Shown here: positions 42,778-50,501 of the stretch, piece after piece
Layout: each line of letters opens with the position of its first letter
Position numbering within the stretch: position 1 is the stretch's first letter
Assembly: GCF_014649495.1 (NCBI RefSeq)
Contig: NZ_BMTD01000015.1
Span: 1 to 64,000 of the forward strand
Source: Streptomyces filipinensis
GTDB lineage: Bacteria > Actinomycetota > Actinomycetes > Streptomycetales > Streptomycetaceae
Reading direction: 5' to 3'
DNA length: 64,000 nucleotides
Translations under genes and position numbers: made by a program
The notes under the pieces: generated by a model
The model's input: only the letters and a program-made list of their open reading frames with translations
The model's database searches: none
What the model was told of the DNA's origin: nothing

Positions 42778-42819
42778 GTGTGCCGAGGCGGCGCAGAGAA
42801 CCGCGCTTCCTCGGCACAC
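42778..42819. terminator. Hairpin terminator after the DUF347 gene
   Basis: GTGTGCCGAGG (42778-42788) pairs with CCTCGGCACAC (42809-42819). The 20-base loop can itself form a short GCGC/GCGC stem. It ends the two-component operon and also faces the response-regulator fragment. Confidence 0.75.
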
Positions 42820-42961
42820 GCCGGCGAGCCGCGGACCGCATTGCGGCCGGGGCCGCCTGCGGCAGCCCGGGCATGTCCGCAGACTCGCGTCGGGCGGTCG
42901 CTGACCGGATGGCGTCGGCCGAATGAGTGCAGACCCTACTGCGCGCACAGGCGAGGGCCGG

Positions 42962-43234
42962 TCAACTCTTCGTTCCGGCCCCATCGCTCCAGCCGCAGGG
43001 CTCGAGGCGGTAGCCATGCCCTCGGAGCGTGGTGATGTGAGGCAACCGGCAAGGGCGGCCGGGCTCCTCGGCGGCCTGGGTGAGACGTCGGCGCAGGCCG
43101 GCCATGGTGACGTCCAGGGTCTTGGTGGGGCCGAACCAGTTCTCGTCCCACACCTGTGCCATCAGTGTTTCCCGAGAGACGGCGGTGCCGGGGTTCCTGG
43201 CGAGCAGGGCGAGGAGGTCGAATTCCTTCGGCTG
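42962..43234 (-). pseudogene. OmpR-type response regulator, winged-helix fragment only
   Basis: The minus strand reads QPKEFDLLALLARNPGTAVS, RETLMAQVWDENWFGPTKTL, DVTMAGLRRRLTQAAEE, ITTLRGHGYRLEP and then stops at 42962. This is a complete DNA-binding domain of an OmpR-family regulator. The receiver domain is missing: upstream of Q-P-K the frame no longer resembles a response regulator. It may be the remnant of a second two-component system or a free-standing winged helix; no start site is evident. Confidence 0.65.
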
Positions 43235-43659
43235 AGGGCTCCGGCCACGTTCACCCTCCTCGTCCCAGTCCGCGGGGCCGGCTCCGAAGGCAACGCAGCG
43301 GCCTGCAGATCAATGCCTCTCCCTCCGACATGTTCGGCTCCGGGGTGTGGCTTGTTCGCCTGCCCTTGTGTCGAGCCGGTCCGATGGGCCCGGATCCACG
43401 ACGGCCACCGCACAGCCGGGGGACCTGCGATACCGCCAGCTGTATCCAGTCGTGATCATTCCGCGGATTCGCCTTCGGGGCGACGCGTGGGCCGGCGCTC
43501 GCCATCCTTCCACCGGGACGTGTCCAGTGCCGGCCATGGGCTGTGGCAGGGCATTGGGGGCAGGCTCACGTGCGGCCCGACTCCGAAACCCGACTGACAC
43601 AGGCTCGTCAGCGCGACAGGATGTCCGTTTGTCGTACTGGAGAGCGAAAGGCAGTCCGC

Positions 43660-45624
43660 ATGCGGCACGCTGCACCGCGACCGATTCCCGAGTCGGCTGA
43701 CCTGCTCACCGCGGAACTGGTGGTGGACCTGGCCACCCCCGTGGCGCCGGCCGTCTCGCCGGACGGTCGCCTGGTCGCCTACGGTGTGGTCGCGAACAGC
43801 GGGAGGGACGGACGTGCGCACAGCTCTGTCTGGGTCGCCGCCGCCGACGGCAGCGCAGACCCGCGCAGGCTGACCGACGGCACGGCCCGCGACGCCGCCC
43901 CGAAGTGGGCGCCGGACTCGGCTTCCCTGTTTTTCACCTCCGACCGCGAGGAGCGGGGCACCGCTCAACTCCAGCGGATCCTTCTGGACGGCAGCGAGGA
44001 CATCGCCAAGGCAGAGTCTCTGACCAGGTGGCGCGGTGGCATCTGCGACTACTGCCCGCTCGCCGACGGCCGCACCGTCGCGCTGCTCGCCGAGGACGAG
44101 CCCACTGCGGAGGACGAACGCCGGGAGGCGGAGGGTGACGACGCGAAGGTCTGGGGACGGCACCTCCCGGTCACCCGGCTGCGCCTGCTTGACTTGGCGA
44201 CCGGCGCGGTCCGCACCGTGGACGGCCTCGGGGACCGCCACGTCGTGGAGGTGACCCAGCGTCCGGACGGCGGCCCGCTGGCCGTGCTGAGCTGGGCCAC
44301 CCCCGAGCTCGACCCCGGCGTCACCACGGCAAGACTGCATCTGGTCGCCCTGGAGACGGGAGCCGTCCAGGACCTGGGTCCGGTCGGAGTCGAGGCCCAG
44401 TCCCCGGTCTGGTGGAATCACGACGGTGAATGGCATCTGGCCCACCTGGCGGTGACCCCTGGGCACTTGGTAGGCGCGCTCGCCGTGATCGACACAGTCC
44501 CGCCGGCGACCGGCCCGACCGTCGAACAGCGCAATCTCACGGCCGGCATGTCCGCCTGCCCCACCGAGCTGGTGCAGGTCTGCGACGGGCCGCCGCTGGC
44601 GCTGTTCGCCGAGGGGCTGGACACCGCGCTGTACCGGCTCGATCCGCAGTCGCTGGGGTTCCACCGATTGTCCTGCGTGCCCGGCACGCTCGCCGGGCTC
44701 ACCGCGAGTCACTCCGGAGAGACCCTCGCTGTGCTGATGAGCACCGCGTGCGAGCCCAAGAACGTCCACGCGGGACCCACGGGCGGCCCACTGCTCCGGC
44801 TCAGCGACACCAGTCCCGAACTTCGCAGGGTCTGCTGGGGTGTCCAGGAACGGCTCCGCTACCAGGCGTCCGACGGACTCCCGTTGGACGGCCTGCTGAT
44901 CCTGCCTGCCGGCCGAACTCGGGACGAGGGTCCATTCCCGCTCGTCACCATGGTTCACGGCGGCCCTTACTTCCGTCATGTCGACGAGTTCGCACTCACG
45001 GTGGTCGACTGCGGCCAGTGGCTGGCGACCGCCGGATACGCGGTCTTCCTGCCCAATCCCCGGGGCGGGTCGGGCCACGGCCATGAATTCGCCGCCGTGG
45101 TGGCGGGTGCGGTGGGCGGCGACGAGTGGACCGACATCCTCGCCGGGCTCGACCTGCTGGTCGCCGAGGGAGTCGCCGATCCCGAACGCCTGGGCATCTC
45201 CGGCTGGAGCCACGGCGGTTTCATGGCGGCCTGGGCCATCGGCCAAACCGAGCGGTTCAAGGCCGCCATAACGGGCGCCGGCATCAGCGACTGGGGCATG
45301 CAGGCCGGGACCGGCGAGTGGGGAATCATGGACGCGGCGCTCGGTGGCAGCACCGGCTGGAACGGCCCGGGACCGCACATCCACGACCGGAACAGCCCGA
45401 TCTCCTACGTGTCCCGGATCCGCACCCCGGTCCTGATCCTGCACGGCGAGCAGGACACCAACGTCCCCCTCGGCCAGGCGGTCCACTTCCATCGCGCACT
45501 GCGCCACTTCGGCGTCGAGCACGAGTTCGTCGTCTACCCCCGAGAGGGCCACGGGCTTCACGAGCGCGCCCATCAACTCGATGCCCTCCGACGTATCCGC
45601 GCCTGGTATGACCACTGGCTGTAG
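43660..45624 (+). CDS. S9-family prolyl oligopeptidase / acylaminoacyl peptidase
   Basis: A 654-residue cytoplasmic serine peptidase. The first 400 residues form a beta-propeller (VSPDGRLVAYG, WAPDSASLFFTSDREERG) that filters substrates. The C-terminal hydrolase domain has the catalytic triad Ser517 in GWSHGGF, Asp599 in HGEQDTNVP and His631 in REGHGLHE. PRGGSGHGHEFA precedes the nucleophile as usual. ATG 43660 follows AAAGG by 8 bases. Such enzymes degrade short oligopeptides or remove acylated N-terminal residues. No signal peptide is present. Confidence 0.92.
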   Translation: MRHAAPRPIPESADLLTAELVVDLATPVAPAVSPDGRLVAYGVVANSGRDGRAHSSVWVAAADGSADPRRLTDGTARDAAPKWAPDSASLFFTSDREERGTAQLQRILLDGSEDIAKAESLTRWRGGICDYCPLADGRTVALLAEDEPTAEDERREAEGDDAKVWGRHLPVTRLRLLDLATGAVRTVDGLGDRHVVEVTQRPDGGPLAVLSWATPELDPGVTTARLHLVALETGAVQDLGPVGVEAQSPVWWNHDGEWHLAHLAVTPGHLVGALAVIDTVPPATGPTVEQRNLTAGMSACPTELVQVCDGPPLALFAEGLDTALYRLDPQSLGFHRLSCVPGTLAGLTASHSGETLAVLMSTACEPKNVHAGPTGGPLLRLSDTSPELRRVCWGVQERLRYQASDGLPLDGLLILPAGRTRDEGPFPLVTMVHGGPYFRHVDEFALTVVDCGQWLATAGYAVFLPNPRGGSGHGHEFAAVVAGAVGGDEWTDILAGLDLLVAEGVADPERLGISGWSHGGFMAAWAIGQTERFKAAITGAGISDWGMQAGTGEWGIMDAALGGSTGWNGPGPHIHDRNSPISYVSRIRTPVLILHGEQDTNVPLGQAVHFHRALRHFGVEHEFVVYPREGHGLHERAHQLDALRRIRAWYDHWL

Positions 45625-45654
45625 GCCCGTGCCAGGGTGGGCATTGAGTCGTGA

Positions 45655-45778
45655 TCAATGAGTGGCGAAGGCAAGTTCTTTGATCCAGATCATCGACGCG
45701 CGTAAGTGAATGCCGACGAGGTAGCTGCCCGGGGTCTTGTCGTAGCGGGTGGCGATGCCTCGCCATGCCTTACCGGGG
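45655..45778 (-). mobile_element. IS5-family transposase C-terminal fragment
   Basis: The minus strand reads AWRGIATRYDKTPGSYLVGI, then HLRASMIWIKELAFATH and a stop at 45655-45657. R-G-I-A-T-R-Y-D-K-T-x-x-S-Y is the end of IS5-type DDE transposases common in Streptomyces. Only the last 40 residues remain. Confidence 0.75.
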
Positions 45779-45811
45779 AGATGCCCAGCTCAGCGCCTTG
45801 TGCAACACCCC

Positions 45812-46417
45812 TTAGTAGCTGTCGTAGCTGGGCTTACCGTTCGGCCGGTAGACGCCGACGACGGTGCCACCCTTCGTCGTCGAGACACTGACCGGCTTCA
45901 GCGCGGTGGGGATCGCTCCGTCGGCGAACAGCCGCTTGCCGGTGCCGATGATCACCGGATGGATGGTCAGCCGGTACTCGTCGACGAGACCGTGCTGCAT
46001 GAGGGTCTGGGCGAGGTCGCCGCTGCCCACGACGTTGATGTTGCCGCCGTCGGACACCTTCAGCTTGCGTACGGCATCGACGATGTCGCCCTCCAGCAGC
46101 GTGGAGTTCTGCCACTCGACGCACGTCAGGGTCCGAGACGCCACGTACTTGTGCATGCTGTTCATCCGATGGGTGAACGGGTTGCTGGGATCGGCGGTCG
46201 GCCAGTACGACGCGAAGATCTCGTACGTCTTGCGGCCGAGCAGCATCGCGTCGGAGGGCTCGTACCAACCGGCGATGGCCGCGCCGACCTCGTCGTCCGC
46301 CACCGGCTTCTGCCAGCCGCCGTGCTCGAAGCCGCTCTCAGCATCCTCGTCCGGACCACCCGGCGCCTGCATGACGCCGTCCAGCGTCAGGAACGTGCAA
46401 ACAATGATCTCGCGCAT
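45812..46417 (-). CDS. RibD C-terminal-domain (dihydrofolate-reductase-fold) protein
   Basis: A 201-residue single-domain protein from ATG 46417 with AGGGAG six bases upstream. It reads REIIVCTFLTLDGVMQAPGG, DAMLLGRKTYEIFASYWPT, NVVGSGDLAQTLMQHGLVDE, YRLTIHPVIIGTGKRLF. This is the YyaP/YwjB-like family of stand-alone RibD_C proteins, NADPH-binding and related to dihydrofolate and pyrimidine reductases, with unknown substrate. An IS5 transposase scrap sits immediately downstream. Confidence 0.88.
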   Translation of the reverse strand: MREIIVCTFLTLDGVMQAPGGPDEDAESGFEHGGWQKPVADDEVGAAIAGWYEPSDAMLLGRKTYEIFASYWPTADPSNPFTHRMNSMHKYVASRTLTCVEWQNSTLLEGDIVDAVRKLKVSDGGNINVVGSGDLAQTLMQHGLVDEYRLTIHPVIIGTGKRLFADGAIPTALKPVSVSTTKGGTVVGVYRPNGKPSYDSY

Positions 46418-47154
46418 GGTGCGCTCCCTTCGTCGGCGGGTAGACCGCACAACCGCCGGAAACTCATCGGCGCAACACCAGCGGCGCCGGGCTGCAGTGA
46501 TTGGCTGCCGGGCGAGTGCTCCCTGCTCGACGGGGCTGGCGGTAGTCGACGTGGAAGACATCACGGCATGACGTCGTCCTTGCCCGAGCCGACGGTGATC
46601 ACGGCCGTCGAAAGCCCTGCCCTGCGCACCGGGTGGGCAGCTGGGCCGACATGGGACGGTTCTCCAGACACCTGACTCGTCGCATCCCAGTGACACCGCG
46701 GCATCTCCCGGCACATCTCCGACCGGCACCGAAAGACGGCACAGTGTCAGAGTGGTGACGCATGCCTGTGGGGCCACATGCAGCTGTCTTGTGCGGGCGA
46801 CGGAGCTGCGGGATGAGCGTCAGCAGATCCATGAACCGCTTCGGTGGCGGGTAGCCGCAGCATGGTGATCGTCGTGAAGGACTGTCGACGGGGAGGACGG
46901 CGAAGGCCTACTCAGTGACGATCGCCCCCATCACTCGTAGCGCTCGCTGGCACAACCGCCCCGTCTCGTGGGAGACGGGGCCGAAGGCAGGGGACCCTGC
47001 ACCCTGACATCGGCCTGCGGGGCAGCGGCCGCCACTGGGCGATAGTCGCAGGTGCTGAGCATCTCGATGAGCTTGGTCCCCTCTCAGGTGCGGGGATGCT
47101 CATCGTCGGCAAGCTCGAGGCGCTGGCCGACCTCGGGTTGAAGCGGGCCGACAG
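46418..47154. other. No supported gene; one hairpin
   Basis: No frame here has a ribosome binding site or family signal. GCCCCGTCTC (46958-46967) pairs with GAGACGGGGC (46972-46981) around a four-base loop. This is a good terminator-like stem whose associated gene is unclear. Confidence 0.4.
46958..46981. terminator. Orphan terminator-like hairpin
   Basis: A perfect 10-bp stem with loop GTGG. It is not close to the end of any gene I can support (nearest is the sigma copy 2 tail, ending near 47155, which reads toward it from 174 bases away). Confidence 0.5.
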
Positions 47155-47858
47155 CTACGACCGCCCTCCCGTGTTCCCGGCAAAGGGATCCGAAGGATAG
47201 GACTCCTGCGGCGAACGGTCTGCCTTCTGCCAGATCGCGCGGTCCTCCCTCCGCCTCCGCTGCAACCGCCTCACGTACTTCCACGCCAGCACCACGTTCT
47301 CAACCAGCTCCTGGAGGATGGCGATCACGGCAGCACTGATCACCAGAAGGATGGTCAACCCGAATAGGACGCCATATACGCGCGCCTGCAGCCCTCCCCC
47401 GGAGCCGTCTCGATGACCTCGGCCGTCTCTGCCTGGGTGAACTTCAGCGCCTTGGCGCAGACCACGGCCCGGCGCTGCTGCGGCGGCAGGGTAGACAGTG
47501 CGGTCTGTAGGTCCAGCCGCAGGTCGACACCACCATAGGGGTCGGTCGGATGTTCGGCCTCCAGCTGTACGTCCGCGCCCCCGGCCAGGTAGCCCAGGCC
47601 GCTGCGGTAGCGCTGGGCCGCGCGCCAGACCTCGTTCTTGATGACGGTGAAGACGTACGGGCGCAGCTTCTCGATCGGCTCGCCGTGGGCCAGCACGCTC
47701 GCCAGGGCGTTCTGCACCACGTCCTCGGCGCCCACCCATGCCGGCGGGACGTCCAAGGCTTTCAGACGCTTTCGGGCGTAACCGACCAGCTGCCCGTACC
47801 GCTCGGAGACCAGGACCCCCACTGCTTCGGCGTGCTTCACCGCCTGCCCCTCAACCAT
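47155..47858 (-). pseudogene. Sigma-70 family factor with membrane tail, copy 2, frameshifted
   Basis: ATG 47858 opens a paralogue of the sigma factor at 35142: RYGQLVGYARKRLKALDVPP, GAEDVVQNALASVLAHGEP, LRPYVFTVIKNEVWRAAQ, STLPPQQRRAVVCAKALKF, TQAETAEVIETAPGEG. It then diverges and stops at 47355-47357. The missing end is in another frame: VYGVLFGLTILLVISAAVIA (a membrane helix), KYVRRLQRRRREDRAIWQ, SDPFAGNTGGRS, ending 47155. The break falls in GGGGGAGGG near 47396, and the recognition helix of sigma-4 (GTVATHVSRA in copy 1) is absent in both frames. So either a deletion plus frameshift disabled it, or this is a variant with sigma-2 and a membrane tail only. Confidence 0.65.
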
Positions 47859-48033
47859 GCCGCCCCCGCCTCGCCTCGCCCACCCTGCCGCTGGCGTCCC
47901 GCCGGGCGCGCAGCAGTTCGGCCTTGCCAGCCGCCCGAACAGGGAAGGCGAAGCTATTCAGTAAGCTCTTCATCCCCGGCGCACACACCACCACCAGGAA
48001 AATGACGACGGCACCAACGCCCGTACTTTCCAC
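47851..48033 (-). CDS. Small hydrophobic peptide coupled to sigma factor, copy 2
   Basis: A 60-residue protein from GTG 48033 with GGAGAGG six bases upstream. A membrane-helix-like stretch (VGAVVIFLVVVCAPGMKSLL) contains the same CAP cysteine as copy 1, followed by SFAFPVRAAGKAELLRARR and the end RRGRHG. Its stop overlaps the sigma start in ATGGTTGA (8 bases), the same geometry as at 36163-36170. The conserved overlap and leader show that the pair was duplicated as a unit. Function unknown. Confidence 0.66.
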   Translation of the reverse strand: MESTGVGAVVIFLVVVCAPGMKSLLNSFAFPVRAAGKAELLRARRDASGRVGEARRGRHG

Positions 48034-48071
48034 CGGAGTCCTCTCCAGTTTGCGGCCTCAACGCGCCTCAC
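48034..48071 (-). promoter_or_regulatory. Conserved leader of the peptide/sigma cassette, copy 2
   Basis: Shares GGTGAGGCGC, GGCCGCA and ACTGGAG-GG--TCC with the leader at 36349-36386. It includes the ribosome binding site. Confidence 0.6.
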
Positions 48072-48855
48072 CCTGCGGTAGGTCGGCAGGGGCTGGGTGC
48101 GAAGTCCGGGGATGGTGTGGTGTCGTTTGTAGCTGTTGCGCTCCTGCTTCCTAGCTGGCTTCTGCTGGTGGCGTAGGCGAATGCGTACGGGGCCCAGTCG
48201 GCGATCCGGTCGCGCGCAGGGACAGCTGCCACTATGCCGACCACAGGGCCGGGCAGGGTGATGCCTGTCCAGGCCCCGCCGCCTGTCGGGTCCCCCCCAT
48301 GCCGCGTTTCAGGCGGCGCTGCGCACGAGCCAATCGGGCTACTGGTGATCTCATCCTGGGCGTCGAAGGCATGCAGACAGCGCCCGGAGCCCGCGAGGAG
48401 GAGGCCGACTTCTCCCGACCGTGTGGAAGGCGATCGGGTGCTCGTTCCCCTTGCTCGGCATGCCGCGTGGGTGTGAACACTGCTCTGGTCAGGGCTGACC
48501 CGAATGGGGGGCGCGTACTTGTCGGGGTAGTGCGCCGGTGCGGGAAACGCAACCGGCTCGCGCTTCTGCAGGCCCCACCCCGTTTGGGTGAGGCTTCCTC
48601 GGACACGGCGCTCCTGGTGGAAGAGCTGCATATGCCGGATGGAATTCCGTCCGGCGGTTGCCCGGATACCAACGACCGAAGCATGCATGGGGCCGGCATG
48701 GCTGCTGCGCGGGAGCCGAGGGGCGGCCGTGCCCCACGGCCCCGCCCGTCGGGCCCTTGTCCATGTACATCGCGTCTTCTGAAGGCGCAGCCCCCTGTGT
48801 AGGCACAGTCCCCTCGTGCGCTCGGTGATGCGTGCGCGCGGTCAGGAGCACGGTT
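48072..48855. other. No supported gene
   Basis: Long open frames on both strands here are compositional. None shows a family motif, a start with a ribosome binding site, or continuity with neighbours. The promoters of the divergent sigma cassette and glycosyltransferase probably lie in it. Confidence 0.4.
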
Positions 48856-49959
48856 ATGCGAAGACGCGCGCATCATGCCCACGTGCGACAGTCTGCCGGG
48901 AGTGTGGCAGCGGGTCGTATCGTCGCACTGATCCCCGCGCACAACGAGGCCGACCGTATCGGGGCGGCCATCGCCGCCCTGCGGGCGCAGAGCCAGAAGC
49001 CGGACCGGATCGTCGTCGTGGCCGACAACTGCGCCGACGCCACCGCGGACATCGCCCGGCGGGCCGGGGCAACAGTGGTGGAGTCCTCGGGTAACCGCCA
49101 CAAGAAGGCCGGGGCGCTCAACCAGGCTCTGGACCAGGTTCTGCACGGGCTGGCCGGCGACGACCTCGTCCTGGTCCAGGACGCCGACACCACCCTGGTC
49201 CCGCCGTTCGTGGCCAGCGCCGTCGCGGCGATGGGATCGGATGTGGGGGCGGTCGGCGGGATCTTCTACGGCGAGGCGGGCGGCGGACTGCTCGGCGCCC
49301 TGCAGCGGATCGAGTTCCAGCGCTACGCGAGGGAGATCGCCCGGCGCGGCTACCGGGCCGATGTGCTCACCGGGACCGCGACCGTGTTCAGGGTCTCGGT
49401 CCTGCGGCAGGTCCGGCAGGCGCGCCTGGACGGTCTCATCGGTGGCGGAACGTCGTACTACTCCCTGGCCTCGCTCACCGAGGACGACGAGATCACCAAG
49501 GCCGTGCGCACCATCGGCTACCGCACCGTCTCGCCCGCCGGCTGCCGGGTGGTCACCGAGGTGATGACCACCGTGCCGAAGCTGTGGCACCAGCGGATGC
49601 GCTGGCAGCGCGGGGCCCTGGAGAACCTGCGGGACTACGGCTGGACCAGAGTCACCGCTCCGTACTTCGTGCGCCAGGCGCTCATGGGGCTGTCCGTGCT
49701 GGCCCTGGCCCTGTATCTCGTTTTCACCGCCTGGATGCTGGCCCGCGGCCGCCCGGATTTCTCGCCGTTCTGGATCGCGGTCGGCCTGGTCTTCGTCGCG
49801 GAGAAGGTCGTCACCGCCCGCGGCGCGGGCCTGAAGTCCCAGCTACTCGCGGGCACGCTCGCCGTCGAGCTGGTCTACGACCTGTTCCAGCACGCGGTGT
49901 ACGTCCGCTCCCTGTGGGACATGGCCCGGCGGCGCGAGGAGCGCTGGTGTGCGACCTGA
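48856..49959 (+). CDS. Processive GT2 glycosyltransferase
   Basis: A 367-residue membrane glycosyltransferase family 2 enzyme from ATG 48856 with AGGAG seven bases upstream. Nucleotide-sugar binding is in ALIPAHNEADRIG, the metal motif is DAD at 109-111, the catalytic acidic group is EDDE at 209-212 and the processive signature QRMRW is at 246-250. The C-terminus has about three membrane segments (LSVLALALYLVFTAWM; WIAVGLVFVAEK). This group includes cellulose, chitin and hyaluronan synthases and related NodC-like enzymes, so it may extrude a polysaccharide. It is first in a same-strand run with a one-TM protein, an NHL-repeat protein and related genes. Confidence 0.88.
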   Translation: MRRRAHHAHVRQSAGSVAAGRIVALIPAHNEADRIGAAIAALRAQSQKPDRIVVVADNCADATADIARRAGATVVESSGNRHKKAGALNQALDQVLHGLAGDDLVLVQDADTTLVPPFVASAVAAMGSDVGAVGGIFYGEAGGGLLGALQRIEFQRYAREIARRGYRADVLTGTATVFRVSVLRQVRQARLDGLIGGGTSYYSLASLTEDDEITKAVRTIGYRTVSPAGCRVVTEVMTTVPKLWHQRMRWQRGALENLRDYGWTRVTAPYFVRQALMGLSVLALALYLVFTAWMLARGRPDFSPFWIAVGLVFVAEKVVTARGAGLKSQLLAGTLAVELVYDLFQHAVYVRSLWDMARRREERWCAT

Positions 49960-50052
49960 GACGGCCCGCGCTGCCCAGGACGCCGTCCCGGATAGCCGTC
50001 GCAGCGATGCCAGCGCACAGGGACATCAGGCGGGAGAGGAGGCGGGAGATCC

Positions 50053-50322
50053 GTGTACGCAGGCGTGCCACTGGCCAGTGCCCTGGGAGCCGGCGGGGCA
50101 TCCACGCTCGCATCCCGGCGCCGCACGGGCTTCGACACCCTCGCCACCGTCGTGGCCGCCACGACCCTGCTCATGGCTGGAGTCTCCGTCTGCAAGCTGC
50201 TCCCACGACGCCGTACCGACGGGGTCCTCGCCGCCAGGCCAGCCCAGGTCGCCTCGGACCGCCTGGCTGTGCGGCTGCCGCGCGAGCGGAACGCGACCGA
50301 CGCCTGGGTGGAGGTTCCCTGA
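50053..50322 (+). CDS. Small one-TM protein
   Basis: An 89-residue protein from GTG 50053 preceded by GGGAG. One membrane helix (LATVVAATTLLMAGVSVCKL) is flanked by Arg-rich segments. I recognise no family. It lies 93 bases after the glycosyltransferase and before the NHL gene, so it could be an accessory of either. Support is the ribosome binding site and membrane helix only. Confidence 0.5.
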   Translation: MYAGVPLASALGAGGASTLASRRRTGFDTLATVVAATTLLMAGVSVCKLLPRRRTDGVLAARPAQVASDRLAVRLPRERNATDAWVEVP

Positions 50323-50501
50323 CCCCGGCGCCCCGGGACGCCGCCGCGCCGAGCGCCCCGGCAGCAGCTTCCCGCGCATTCCCGCCCCCTTCCCACTCCG
50401 CGCGTCGGGCACAGCCAGAGCGCGGTCGTAACAGCCCGGGGCCCGCCTTCACCGGAACACCGGCCGACGTCGCGCCCCGCACCACAACAGGAGGAACAGT
50501 G

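Noticed and set aside
43456..45615. A 719-residue minus-strand open frame
   Set aside because: It is the shadow of the S9 peptidase, which has a full catalytic triad.
46440..46560. GTGCTCCCTGC near 46519 as a further CRISPR repeat
   Set aside because: Only the first ten or so bases resemble the repeat; the GCGGGGATGG half is missing and no periodic partner exists.
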